Shown here: positions 28,800 to 41,311 of the stretch, piece by piece
How the letters are laid out: every line of letters begins with the position of its first letter
Numbering within the stretch: position 1 is the first letter of the stretch
Program-made: the position numbers and the translations under genes
The notes under the pieces: generated by a model
What the model was told of the DNA's origin: nothing
Databases searched by the model: none
Seen by the model: the letters and a program-made list of their open reading frames with translations, nothing else
Assembly: GCA_029929735.1 (NCBI GenBank)
Contig: JAKELP010000007.1
Location: forward strand, 19,441,501-19,505,500
Length of the DNA: 64,000 bases
Reading direction: 5' to 3'
DNA from: Mimosa pudica
Taxonomy: Eukaryota; Streptophyta; Magnoliopsida; Fabales; Fabaceae

Positions 28800-29066
28800 A
28801 CCCCCAATCCAAAATTTTCTTTTACCTTAGAAATTTTTCTTTGAACTGATTTCATGCATACTTTCATACTTGCTTAGTGTTAATTACTTGTAGATGTTCC
28901 TTACTTGTAAATGTTGTTTGATGTATACTCTGACTTGTAACTCTTACTTGTCAATAATATTTGTTCAAATTACTTGTTCTTATCTATTGCTTTTATTCCT
29001 TTGTTAATCCTTCCTTAGGAACTTAATTAATAAAACTAGGTTTGTCATCATCAAAAAGGGGGAGAA
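28800..29066 (+). other. 3' untranslated stretch of A with polypurine tract
   Basis: AT-rich and gene-free; AAAAAGGGGGAGAA at 29053-29066 directly precedes the 3' LTR. Confidence 0.8.
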
Positions 29067-30807
29067 TGTTAGAATCTTAAGTTTTGATGAAGACTAAAAT
29101 ATAAAGGATTAGACCAAGTGCCTAGGAAGCAATAGGATAACATAGGATCCCAAGTAAGAGTGCTTCCGGATGAGGATTTACTTCCGGATAGATTAGGACT
29201 TGCGCATGCGGATGAATGTTTTCATCCCCCAGCGGCAGCAAGTAAATCACTGGGGAAATAACTTAGTCCATGAGCATTAGGTACACAAAACCTTAAGACT
29301 AAGCTATGTTTCAACCGGAAGTGAAATTGCTTCCTGTTAGATTTTGACTGGCGCAGACTGATCAAATAGAATAACCCCAAGCGTCAGTGAATCAGCCTCG
29401 TCAAGTGAAATTGCTTCCTGTTAGATTTTGACTGGCGCAGACTGATCAAATAGAATAACCCCAAGCGTCAGTGAATCAGCCTCGTCAAGTAAAATTGCTT
29501 CCTGTTAGATTTAGACTGGCGCAGGTTGATAAATTAGATATAACCCCGAGCGTCAGTGAAAATGCAACGTCAAGTGAAGTTGCTTCCTGTTAAACTTAGA
29601 CTGACACAGGCTGATAAAAGAAATATATCCGTAAGCGTCAGTGAGTTCACCATGTCAAGTAAAAGTGCTTCCGATAGCTTAGTGACTAGCGCTGAGTGTT
29701 GGAATGAAATACACTGAGCGAGAGTAAGTGATGGTGAGCTAGATCCTTCATCAAGTAGAATCACTTCCGGATGTAGAAGTGCTTCCGGATACACCTTAGA
29801 CTTAGGGAACACCCACTGCATGTGACTATGTGCTTATATTGCTAAACTAACGTTCAAATGCAGCACACTAAGTAAGGTTGCTTCCGGATGAGAAGTTGCT
29901 TCCGCAAGCAATCAGAATGTCAGAACGTTCAGAGATGCAGTGTCAGAATGCTTATGTCAGAGCAGAGGTGTCAGGACTACTTTTTAGAGATAAAGCAAGT
30001 CAACCCTGCTATACATTGATGAAGCAATTAATGGGGAAACGGTAACAAGGGAAAAACGGCTATATTCAAACGGACATATTCAACCTGCCGCCCAAGCTTT
30101 GAAGCCGAGTATAAAAGGAACATCTAATAGTCAGAAGAAGAGAGAGAGAACAGAGCCTATTATCTGAAACATTGTATTCTACATTCCTCTCATCTTCTAC
30201 TACTCTCAGATTCAGAGTTGTAATATCATTAGAGAGCCATTGATTTGTACTTAAGTTAGTAACATCATCTACTCTTAGAGAGAGTCATTTGTACTTACGT
30301 GTTTATCACAATCAGTTCATAGAGTGAACATAATTGTTATCTTACATTTGTAAGGGGGAGCATTTAGAGGATCTCTAAATCTCCATAGGTTGCAAGTGAG
30401 CCCGCAAAACTTGTGGTTGTAAAGGTTGCAAGTAATCCCGTAAAACTTGCGGTAAGGTTTGCAGGTTAGCCCGTGATAAAACCTGTGGGTTGTTAGGTGA
30501 ACCCGTGTTCGTAAAACCTAAAGTGTAAAGGCTTCTCTTGTGCCCGGTTTAAACAAGAATAGTGGATTGGAAATCTCAGGTGGAGCCTGGGGACTGGATG
30601 TAGGTCTGGGTGACCGAACTAGGATAAATTTGTGTGTGCATAAATTTATATTTAAACATTCTATTTTGCATCACATAACATACTGACTTGTGCATACCAT
30701 TACTTATTAACATCATCATCAAGCACAAGCAGTCTTTCGAAAAGAGTTAAAGTTTTTATTCCCTCACCCAATTCACCCCCCCTCTTGGGTGACAGCCACA
30801 CATTTCA
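29067..30807 (+). repeat. 3' LTR of A (1741 bp)
   Basis: Same length as the 5' LTR, no indel. Stem-loop row at 30392-30521, TATA at 30110-30118. GTCGT follows at 30808. Confidence 0.95.
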
Positions 30808-32334
30808 GTCGTCATACCTGCTGAAAAACGTCAAGCTGCGATGTGTCGTGGTTTTGGCATTAGCCTAATAGGTCCAGCATTGTCATGGTGGACAAACCTC
30901 ACGCCAGGTAGTATTAATTCGTTTAGTCAACTAACTGAAATGTTTGTGCAGCAATTTGCTAGTAGTCGTAATTTGATCAAAACATCTGATGATTTATATA
31001 GAATATTACAAAGACCTAATGAAACTACTAGGGAAATATTAACCAGGTTTACTCAAGAAATGGTAAGTATTCCAAATTATGATGAATTTATAGCTGTGCA
31101 AGCTTTTCGTAGATGTTTGCTTCCAGGTTCGCAACTTTATAAAGAGCTCACTATGCATCAAGTTAAGACTTGGGTGGAAGTCCAAGCTTATGCTTGGGCT
31201 CAGATAAGGTGGGAGGAAGATGATGCAAAATTTAGATTAGAGTTAGCTGAGTGACAGAAAAATACACAGCAAGGTGGTTATGTCGATAGGCGATCCCAGC
31301 AATCTCGAGGTAAGAATTGGAGATCTGAACCTTATTCCACAGGTAATCGAGGAGGATCGCATGGAGATGATTCCAAAAAGCCGCCCGTGCCCAAATTGAG
31401 TGAACATAATTTTTCAGTAAGTCCGGCGGAATTAGTAAACACATTACAGAAGCTAGGCGATTCTGTTAGGTGGCCCAATAAGCTTAAACGTGAGCCAGAA
31501 AAGCGTAACCCGGATAAATTGTGTCATTTTCATGACGACCATGGACATAGGACGGAAGATTGTATTCAACTAAGAAAAGAAGTGGTGGAATTGATGAAGA
31601 AAGGTATGTTAAAAGATATTATAAAAAATAATAAAAATACATTTCGTGCAGGTGATGCACAACAAAAGCCAGTCCATTCATCGACTACACCACAGAATGC
31701 TCGTACCATTCATATGATAATAGGTGGGTCCGAGGTAAGTGGAAGTACATACTCTGCTGCAAAGAGACATGTTCGTTCTTTGTTTAATTATGATTCGTCA
31801 ATTAGTTACTTAAGCGACGTTATGTCGACTAGTAATATTAATGAACAAATAACTTTTAAGAGTAGTGAAATTCAAATGTTTTCTTATCATGACGATGCTT
31901 TGGTAATAACTTTAATGATAGCTAATTGCAATGTCAAACGAGTTTTAATCGATGCAGGTAGTTCTGTTAATATAATTTATTTGCAAACAATCAAAGAGTT
32001 AAATTTAGAATCTCAAATTATACAAGCACCTACAATATTGGTCTTCGGAAATGGAGCACCAGATAGAACGGTAGGGGAAATTTCTTTAGTCACCCAGGCT
32101 GTGGGTGTCAATCAACTAATCAAATTTCAGGTGATGGATTGCCCATCAGCATATAATGTGTTGTTAGGTCGACCATGGATTCATCAAATGAGGTCTGTAC
32201 CATCTACTTTGCATCAATCCATCAAGTTTCATACTCCTTGGGGGTTAAGAGAAATTAAAGGAGAACAAAGAATTGCAAGAGAATGCTATCAAATTGCTTT
32301 AAAAGGAATTTCAAAAAGTCTTGAGCCTGTATAG
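30808..32334 (+). pseudogene. gag-pro: T1 gag C-terminal part and protease, one stop
   Basis: Resumes T1 gag after A. Contains the rest of the gag domain (GPALSWWTNL, FVQQFASSR), the knuckle CHFHDDHGHRTEDC and the aspartic protease (VLIDAGSSVNIIYL). A TGA at 31252-31254 replaces the CGA of T2. The segment ends at TAG 32332-32334, shared with T2 and followed by CAATTA, so that stop is probably functional and not damage. Confidence 0.9.
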
Positions 32335-35163
32335 CAATTACAGAAACTGTCTCCAACGGATAAGGGGGGCTTAGGTGACGAATTGGAGAAAATTTCTTTA
32401 ATTCCTGAAAAACCTGAGAGGACTTTATCCATTGGAGCAGATTTGAGTAAAGAAATTAGGAAAGAATTAATTACATTTTTATCTAACAATTTGGATTGTT
32501 TTGCTTAGTCTCATGAGGACATGACAGGAATTAGCTCGGAGGTAATAGTTCATCGGTTGAATGTGGATTCGTCGTTTAAGCCTGTTAGGCAAAAAAGAAG
32601 GAAATTCGCACCTGAAAGAAATAAAATTATAAATGATGAAGTTGACAAATTATTGAATATTGGTTCAGTAAGGGAGGTACAGTATCCAGATTGGTTAGCT
32701 AATGTGGTAGTAGTACCTAAAAAGAATGGTAAGCATAGAGTGTGTATTGATTTTACAGATTTAAACAAAGCATGTCCAAAAGATTCTTTTCCATTGCCTC
32801 ATATAGATACACTAGTTGACGCTACTTCAGGTCATGAGTTGTTAAGTTTTATGGATGCTTTTTCTGGGTATAATCAAATTTTAATGCATAGTGGTGATCA
32901 AGAGAAAACATCTTTTATAACAGAAAGAGACACTTATTGTTATAAAGTTATGCCATTTGGTTTGAAAAACGCAGGAGCAACTTATCAACGGTTAGTGAAT
33001 AAAATGTTTTATCAACATCTGAGAAAAACTATGGAAGTCTATATAGATGATATGTTAGTTAAGTCTTTAAAAGCAGTAGATCATGTTAGTCATTTGAAGC
33101 AAGCTTTTGATTTGTTGAGAGAGTATAATATGAAATTAAATCCTGAAAAATGTTCTTTTGGGGTAAAGTCAGGAAAGTTTTTAGGGTATCTTGTTTCAAA
33201 AAGGGGAATTGAAGCTAATCCAGCACAAATTAAGGCAGTAATGGAAATTCCTTCTCCTCAAAATGTTAAGGATGTTCAGAAACTAACAGGGCGTCTAGCT
33301 GCTTTGACTCGTTTTATTTCCAGGTCATCTGAGAAGTGTCAACCATTTTTCGAAGTTCTGAAAAAATGTAAAGATTTCCAATGGAATGATCAGGCAGAGG
33401 GAGCTCTGCAAAGTCTAAAAAATTATTTAAGTAGTCCACCTTTGTTAATGAAACCTGAAGCAGGTGAGGTACTATATTTATATTTAGCTGTAGCAGAAAG
33501 TGCAGTAAGTGCGGTGTTGATAAAAGAAACTGGAAAGAAACAACATCCAGTCTACTACGTGAGTAAGGCGCTACTTGACACGGAGACCAGGTATTCTTTA
33601 ATGGAGAAACTAGCTTTAGCTTTGGTATCAGCCTCTAAGAAGTTGAGGCCCTATTTTCAATATCATCCTATAGTGGTAGTAACTAATTATCCTTTAAGGA
33701 ATGTTTTGCATAAACCTGATTTATCTGGTCGACTAGTAAAATGGGCAATAGAGCTTAGTGAATTTGATATTTCGTATTTACCCAGAACTGCAATTAAATC
33801 TCAAGCTTTAGCTGATTTTGTAGCTGAGTTTAGCCCTAATTTACAGCAAGAAATAAATAAAAGTACGTTAGGTGAAAGTCGACAAAATACTAGACAAGCT
33901 CCATGGGAGTTGCATGTCGATGGTTCCACCCATTCTAAAGGAACAGGGGTAGGAATTGTTTTACAGAACATACATGGAGACAAAATAGAACAAGCTATAA
34001 AATGTGGATTTAAAGCAACTAATAATGAGGTAGAATATGAGGCTCTAATTGCTGGTTTAAAATTAGCTTTAAGTTTAGGAATAACATCCTTGATAGTCTG
34101 CAGTGATTCACAGTTAGTTTCAAAGCAAGTTGAAAAAAGTTATCAAACAAAGGATGATAGAATGAAAAAATATTTAGGTGTTGTGGAAAGTTTAGTAGAC
34201 AAATTCGAAAGTTTTGAAATAAAACAAATTAGTCGAGAAGACAACCAACAAGCCGATGCTTTAGCCAATTTAGGATCAACTTTAGATGCTAATCAAGATA
34301 AACATATTCCCTTATATTTTTTAACAACTTCAGCGCTAGAAAGTTCTGATAAATTGGTAAATAGTAATAATTTGACTTGGGATTGGAGAACACCCTTAGT
34401 CGCCTACCTAAAAGATGGACAATTACCAAATGATAGGAACGAAGCGCATAGAATAATTATTAGGGCAGCTAGATTTACCATGTTAGGAGATGAGTTATAT
34501 AAAAGATCTTATGCAGGAGGTCCGTTATTAAAATGTGTGTCCCCCTCAGAGTCAACTTATATCCTTAGGGAGGTTCATGAAGGAGATTGTGGGGATCATA
34601 GTGGTAGTAGAAGCCTTATGAGGAAAGTGCGTCTAGCTGGTTATTTCTGGCTCACTTTACAGAGCGACGCAATAGCATTAGTTAAGAAATGTGATAGTTG
34701 TCAAAAGTATTCCAATGTAGATAGGTTACCACCCGAAAAATTACATACAATTGCACCTATATGGCCGTTCATGAGATGGGGAATGGATATAGTTGGGAAG
34801 TTTCCAGCAGCCCATGGGAATGTTGTGTTCTTACTAGTAGTGACAGATTATTTTACTAAATGGATAGAAGCAGCTGCATTTGCTCAGATCAGAGAAGTAG
34901 AAGTAATTAATTTTGTGTGGAAAAATATAATTTGTAGGTTTGGTCTACCAAAAGATATAATATGTGATAATGGATCACAATTCATTGGGAAAAGTTTTAG
35001 AAAGTTTTGTCAAAAATGGCATATTCACTTGAAATTTTCGACACCTAGAAATCCTCAGTCTAATGGGCAAGCTGAATCAAGTAATAAGACCATAGTTAAT
35101 TCACTAAAGAAAAGGTTAGATAAGGCTAAAGGTTGATGGGCCGAAGAATTGCCAGCTGTTTTA
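32335..35163 (+). pseudogene. pol: T1 pol: RT, two RNase H domains, integrase; interrupted by C
   Basis: Same frame as gag-pro after the UAG. RT has YIDD; the first RNase H has lost its usual catalytic pattern (YLAVAES where DAS is expected, TNYPL for TDH); the second, plant-type RNase H is complete with D (HVDGSTHSKG), E (EVEYEALIAG) and D (CSDSQLV). Integrase HHCC and D, D, E (WGMDIVG, CDNGSQF, NGQAESSN) are present. Stops: TAG at 32506-32508 (TGG in T2) and TGA at 35134-35136 (CGA in T2). C is inserted after TTTTA at 35163; sequence resumes at 43915. Confidence 0.93.
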
Positions 35164-37761
35164 TGAAATGCGTGGCTGTCACCCAAGAGGGGGGGTGAAT
35201 TGGGTGAGGGAATAAAAACTTTATTTCTTTTCGAAAGACTGCTTGTGCTTGGTGATGATGTTACTGAGTAATGGTATGCACAAGTCAGTATGTTATGTGA
35301 TGCAAAAATAGAATGTTTAAATGTAAGTTTATGCACACATAAATTTATCCTGGTTCGGTCACCCAGACCTACATCCAGTCCCCAGGCTCCACCTGAGATT
35401 TTCAATCCACTATTCTTGTTTAAACCAGGCACAAGAGAAGCCTTTACACTTTAGGTTTTACGAGTACGGGTTCACCTAACAACCCACAGGTTTTACAACG
35501 GGTTCACCTGCAAACCTTACAAACGCAAGTTTTACGGGCTAACTTGCAACCTATGGAGATTTAGAAAACTTCTAAATGCTCCCCCTTACAAAATGTAAGA
35601 TTACAATTATGTTCACTCTATGAACTGATTGTGCTAAACACTTAAGCTCGAATGACTCTCTCTAAGAGTAGATGGTGTTACTCACTTAAGCACAAAAGAA
35701 TCACTCTCTAAGAATATTACATATCTAAGTCCGAGAGTAGAAGATGAGAGGAATGTAGAATAGTGTTTCAGACAATAAGCTCTGTTCTCTCTCTCTCCTC
35801 CTTTTTTCTTCTGAATGTAGATGTTCCTTTTATACCAGCCTCTGAATATCCAACCGTTGGAGAGGCAATAAGGCCGTTTGAATATAGCCGTTGGGCCTTG
35901 TTTACGTTGTCCTCATTAATGCACAGCAGAGTTGACTTTGCTTTATCTGAATAGGGTGCTTTGTCCAGCTGTTCTGTCAACACTGTTCTGACAACACTGT
36001 TCTGGCAAAAGTCGTTCTGACATCTATACACTGTACGGTCTGACTCTTGCTTGTTGTCAGATGAGGACTTCGTTCCTCAAGCATAAGTCCAGGATGCTAA
36101 GAGACTTACTATCGGAAGCTCTCTTGCTAACTGAAGTGAAGCTCGTGGACTCTAACATTCTGCTTGCTATCATAGAGGAACTTTGTCTTCCAAGCACTTG
36201 TCCATGAATGATAAGAGTGCTTTGCTATTGGATGCTCTCTTGCTATCAGAAGCTCTCTTATGGACTCTGACTCTTGTGGGCAGTATGAGCTTTGACACTT
36301 TGAATGAATCTTCAGATTATATTCTCCTTATCTCTCATACTCCTCATGCTTGGTAGGTAACAATGTTGTTTGAATATCTGTTATCCTCTTGTTACCGTTG
36401 GAAGGAACATCTTCTTAAATGCTCAGCAGGGTTGACTTGCTTTATCACTGAAAAGTAGTCCTGATACCTCTGCTCTGACAAAAGCATTCTTACTTCTGAG
36501 TATGTGACATTTTCTCTTGTACTCTTGCTGACGGATGATCATCGTTCATCCGGAAGTGGCAATCTTGCTCTGCAAGTGTTAATCTCTGAAATCCAATGCC
36601 AAGAGTCTTTGCATCCGGAAGCTCATTTGCATCCGCAAGTGTAACTAAGTTCTGCACATACTGGTTAGTCCAACATAGCAATATATATAATCAGATATAG
36701 TAAAACTACACATGTTGTGGGAAGTTTGCTATGGGAAGTAGTCTTACTTAGACTATGTTCTGACTTAGTGTAATGTCTACTGACTCTAAGGGATCTCTAT
36801 TCCAATAGTCAGCTTAAGTCTCGTTAGTTTACTCTAAGTCTTCCTAAGTGACTCAGTGTGTCATTCATGCTATGTATATTAAGTCAACACACAATCACAT
36901 GAAGTGGGAGTTTACTTAGTCTAGGATGTATCCGGAAGCACTTCTCCATCCGGAAGTGAATCCACTAGATGTAGGATTTTGTTTACTATTGCTCACTCTC
37001 GCTCAGTGTTAGGTCACTTCAACAGCCAGCGCTAGTCACTAAGCTATCGGAAGCACTTCTACTGGACGTTGCTTACATTCACTGACGCTTAGTGTTATCG
37101 TGTTCTATCAGTCTGCGCTAGTGAAAGTTTATCAGGAAGTGATTCCACTTGACGAGGCTAATTCACTGACGCTTGGGGATATATCTATTCTGTCAGCTTG
37201 CGTCAGTCTAAATCTATCAGGAAGCAATTTTACTTGATGAGGCTGATTCATTGACGCTTGGGGTCATTCTATTCTATCAGTCTGCGCCAGTCTAAATCTA
37301 ACAGGAAGTGCTTTCACTTGGCGAAGTAGACTCACTGACGCTTGGGGTGAGATCTATTCCATCGCTCTGCGCCAGTCTAAGTCTAACAGGAAGTAAACTC
37401 ACTTCCGGTTGAGTCATAGCTTAGTCTTAAGGTTTGTGTACCTAATGTTCATGGACTAAGTTAAATCCCTAGTGAGTTACTCGCTGCCGCTGGGGGATGA
37501 CACATTTATCCGCGTGCGCGAGTCCTAGTCTATCCGGAAGTGATTCCGCATCCGTGAGCGCTAGTCTTGATTCATTCGGAAGTGAATCTGCATCCGGTTG
37601 TGACTCTAGTGCTAATACTTCCGGAAATGATCTTGCATTCACAAGTGATCTAACTCAGGGTTCTAACCATGTCATCTAATCCTTCCTAAGTGTTAATTAT
37701 GTTCTTTTAAGTACTAGACCATATCATACCTAAGTCACCATCAAAACTTAAGATTCTAACA
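35164..37761 (-). repeat. 3' LTR of C (left copy)
   Basis: On the minus strand TGTTAGAATC to GCATTTCA. TATA at 35826-35834, three stem-loops at 35451-35547, four units of the 85-bp array at about 37040-37420. Confidence 0.95.
35451..35547 (-). other. Row of three stem-loops in the C LTR
   Basis: TTAGGT/ACCTAA (35451-35456 with 35474-35479), CAGGT/ACCTG (35487-35491 with 35506-35510), GCAAGT/ACTTGC (35525-35530 with 35542-35547). One GCAAGT unit of A and B is missing. Same in the right LTR at 41599-41695. Confidence 0.72.
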
Positions 37762-37775
37762 TTCTCCCCCTTTTT
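37762..37775 (-). promoter_or_regulatory. Polypurine tract of C
   Basis: Minus-strand AAAAAGGGGGAGAA directly before the LTR; a second PPT-like copy is at about 37922-37936. Confidence 0.87.
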
Positions 37776-40319
37776 GATGATGACAAACCCATAGATGACT
37801 AGAGAACATAATTAAACTTAGATCACTTCCAGAGCTATATTTCATTCCCAGTTCTCTCCCCAGATATCTTATCTTTCAGCTCTAGACATCTCATGTCTCA
37901 TCTCTAGACATCTCGTGTCTCATTTCTCTCCCCCTTTTGGCTTCATCAAAATTCAACAAGTGCAAGCTAGCCTTAGGGATGGGGATACTTCTATCGTTCT
38001 CCTAGGAATGGGCTTTCTACCTAATATTTCTCCCTATTCTTCCTAAATATTATATAGGATAACTAAACAGTGTGAGACAGAAGGAAGAAAATATTGATTC
38101 AGTATTCTAAGTGTGTTTACTCTCCCTAACCATTATGCAAGATAACAGAACATGTTTTGCAAGAATTAAGTCTAGATCAAAACATACAAAAACAGTTCTC
38201 TTTTTGAAGGTGAAAGTTCCTTTTTAAATATAAAAGACATCAAAAGTAATTTTGACCTTCTTGAAATGATTAACATGATATCAAAATAATTTTGGTGCGT
38301 TTAAAATGATGATTATGATATCAATTGAAAATTTGTGATTTTTAAATTTGACTGCCAAATGAAATCAAATGAAATATGTGAGTTTGAACTTGTGATATCA
38401 AATGAAATGATTGACTGCCAAGTGATATCAAATGATACCATGTGAAAAATGAAATCAAGTCAAATGAAATTTGTGAGTTTAAAGTGCCAAAAATAATTTC
38501 CAAATAATTGCATCACAGCATCTTAAGAGTTTATTATCTATGACAGCATGCAACCCTCTATTTCCAAGGGATCATTATCGAGTAATGTCCTTTACTTCTC
38601 TTCTATATTAAGGTTAATCATTACTGAATCAAGAAAGGAAGCATATAAGAGAGGTATGTTATCAATTTACTTTCCAGCGTGTCATATAAAGGATACAGAT
38701 GTGTGAGCTAGGATGATTTTCTAAAGCAGTGAATGATTTTGAAGTCAATGCAGATTGAGCAAAGAAATCCTAAATTGACACCCTTACCAATGCCATGTAT
38801 GCATCATATATAAGAGATGGTAAGGTGTAGATGTTACCACAGATGAGGAATCTCCAGACTCTATTAGACTCATGAATCTTAATCATAAGCATGCTTCCTG
38901 ACATCTTCAAGAGATGTGCTATCTCAAGTGGAAACCCCTAGTGCAAGTGCTTTGATGATTCGCTTCGGCAAGCTGAGCTACAACCAAAAGCAGACATGAC
39001 TGGGCAGTCACTCTACTCTTCCCATGGTTCAATAGTTGGCCTGCTATCGAAAGCGCTGATTGTTGCGAAAGCATCCTTGCTCAAACTTGATGATTGGGCC
39101 TTCATGTGCTTGAGGAAACAAGTGCTTTTCTGATGGTCAGTGAAAGAACTTAAGATTTAACATTGGAGACCATCCTCTGGACATTCAAGTCAATCTGTGT
39201 TAATCACCACAAGTTAATAATTTTAAGAAATCATGCTTGCTAGTTGGTTTAAGAAAATATGAACAATGATTATGTGAAAACTAATTTTGAAATTGTCTAT
39301 ACGTTCACATAGTTTCACTATCAAGACATGAACTCTATTTATACTCTCATAGATAAATATCAATGTTATAGTACAAAGAGTATCAAACAGGTGGCATACT
39401 TTCAGAGTTTCATAAGCAAGTATAGTTCAATAAATATGCCTCAAGGATGTTCATGTTAGATCATGAAGACATGTGAATTTTTAACATAATGAAATTTTGA
39501 AAAATCTTCATCCTCACAAAAATGAAATACTGGAAATTTTCATGCTCACAGAATAGTTTGATTTTAAGACTAAATTCGGTTTACAAAAACAACCAAATTT
39601 CAGCATATGATTACGAGAATAATTTCCGAATTTTTGCTCAAGTTCTTCTAGATATGCTCAGTGTGATCTCACTGTTCTTAGGATATCAACAAGCTTGAAA
39701 TTAATACAGATTATAGCATGCTTGTGATTCTATGCCATGTTTTACAGATCTTAGCAGAGTTCAATTCAAGGCATTTCCTAAGATTTCTAATGCATGTCAG
39801 ACAAGAGAGAGTCTATCCATTTAATTTCACAACAGAATATGTAAGGGATAGAAATGCTCATGTGTATTGGCGAGAGTTTCTCAGGGTTGGTATAGCCATT
39901 CCACACATCTTGATAAGAGACATTTTCGTTGTCATTCTCTCTTGGTTATATTCATTGTTCAAGCTTCAATAATCTGTGTCAACATTCTTAAACCACAAAC
40001 TTGAACTGAGATCATTAGTAGATTGAGAACTTAAAGATGTAATTAAGAGGGATGTATTGTTCTCGAAACCATAGCTGCTTATGCATTGAAAAGCTTGATG
40101 CAAGAGATACCACATGAAATGGAAAATCAGAAATAACTTTTGAGTGCTATCATGAGGTATGGTTGTCATGTAGATTTAAAGATGATCAGAATTTGTTTTG
40201 AAAGTTTGTATATCAAAAGGATCTTTCAAAAATCAAGGTGAATGCATAAACTATTTTCTTTCATGAAAGACGCCCTTAAAAGATTCGCTAAGCATATATG
40301 AGTAAAACTGTTAAGCCCA
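37776..40319 (-). other. Post-gag non-coding region of C
   Basis: 2.5 kb without a credible gene, the counterpart of 19608-22207 in B. An 84-codon open frame at 39718-39972 runs antisense to the element; see rejected items. Confidence 0.7.
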
Positions 40320-41234
40320 TCATGCATTTACTACCCAAGTGATTGTTCGAGTAAAGAGGAAGGTAGGAATGATATCACCATCTATGCGTGACGAATGCTT
40401 ATCAAGACTTGACTGATTGTTCAGATGAGATAAAGTCCTGAGTCTTGCTGAACCTCGGAATTGTCTTTCCCAAGAAGATCTTCTATACTTATCCTTGGTT
40501 CGAAGCACTTTCTTCTGAGAGTTAAGATTCAAGTGCCTTTTCAATGTTGATCGAGGAGTCCACTCTCTCTTGTTCTTCTCAGGATAGTTGAATGGAACTT
40601 TGTGATAGCTCATCCTTGAGACAGAACCATTGTTCCTGGTGGTTGCAGATTGCTTCTTATTATTGTACCAGGGGTTTTCAGCAGTTGCATCGCCACGAGT
40701 TCTCTCCTTTGGGGTAAGAGAAACTCTTGATCTTTCCTGCACAAGTAAGGCACTAGGAGGATGTTTTGGTACCCATTTGTACTCACTTTCTGAATCTTCT
40801 AGGCAGAAATGGATACTCTCCTCACTGAAGCCTGCTTCCTCAATATCAGCTTCCAGAAGCTCATCAGTAGATGATCCATAACGAGCACGAGTTGAGCTTT
40901 GGACAGCTGTGCTTTCAAGAGATGGGTTAGAAGCATATATCACATCAAGAGTATTCCAAATGTCTTTAGCACTAGAGCAATGTTTGATTTTCTGGAAATC
41001 ATTTTCAGTTAAGCCTTTGTATAAAATTTGCATTGCTCTAATATTTAAGGAAAACAAATTTTTCTCCTTTTCAGTCCAGTTTCCTCTAGGTTTGAAATCA
41101 AAATCATTTTCAAAAATATCCCACATTTTCAAACTAGTGGATTGTATAAAACTTTCCATTCTTGCTTTCCACCAACAAAAATCAATATTTTCTAACACAG
41201 GTGGAATGATATGATCAAAGCCTTTGGAAAACAT
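40320..41234 (-). CDS. gag: Gag of element C, zinc knuckle deleted (304 aa)
   Basis: ATG at 41234 (MFSKGFDH). Residues from about 45 on are nearly identical to B up to EDSESE, then the frame jumps to YKWVPKHPP. About 500 bp of B sequence (near 18772-19277), holding the coiled coil and the CCHC knuckle, is missing, in frame. The C-terminus reads past the B stop because TGA is CGA here. A protein of this form keeps part of the capsid domain and a basic tail but lacks the nucleic-acid-binding knuckle. The near-identical LTRs show that C was copied despite this. Confidence 0.85.
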   Translation of the reverse strand: MFSKGFDHIIPPVLENIDFCWWKARMESFIQSTSLKMWDIFENDFDFKPRGNWTEKEKNLFSLNIRAMQILYKGLTENDFQKIKHCSSAKDIWNTLDVIYASNPSLESTAVQSSTRARYGSSTDELLEADIEEAGFSEESIHFCLEDSESEYKWVPKHPPSALLVQERSRVSLTPKERTRGDATAENPWYNNKKQSATTRNNGSVSRMSYHKVPFNYPEKNKREWTPRSTLKRHLNLNSQKKVLRTKDKYRRSSWERQFRGSARLRTLSHLNNQSSLDKHSSRIDGDIIPTFLFTRTITWVVNA

Positions 41235-41298
41235 TTTAACCCAAATCAGCCAAGGTCTTTACACTTGAGATCGTTGGATCCTTTAAACAAGTGACCTG

Positions 41299-41310
41299 CT
41301 CTGATACCAA
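41299..41310 (-). promoter_or_regulatory. Primer-binding site of C
   Basis: Minus-strand TGGTATCAGAGC next to the LTR, Met-tRNA type, same one-C shortening after it as in A. Confidence 0.83.
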
Positions 41311-41311
41311 A

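Larger units (their letters stand above)
12208..30807 (+). mobile_element. A, SIRE-type derivative without pol, interrupted by B
   Basis: LTRs of 1741 bp (12208-13948 and 29067-30807) with about seven differences; target duplication GTCGT at 12203-12207 and 30808-30812; the uninterrupted site is in T2 near 55163. A's own length is about 9.45 kb. It has a Met-type primer site, a reduced gag, no protease, integrase, RT or RNase H, and a long third ORF. It must have used enzymes of another SIRE element. Confidence 0.95.
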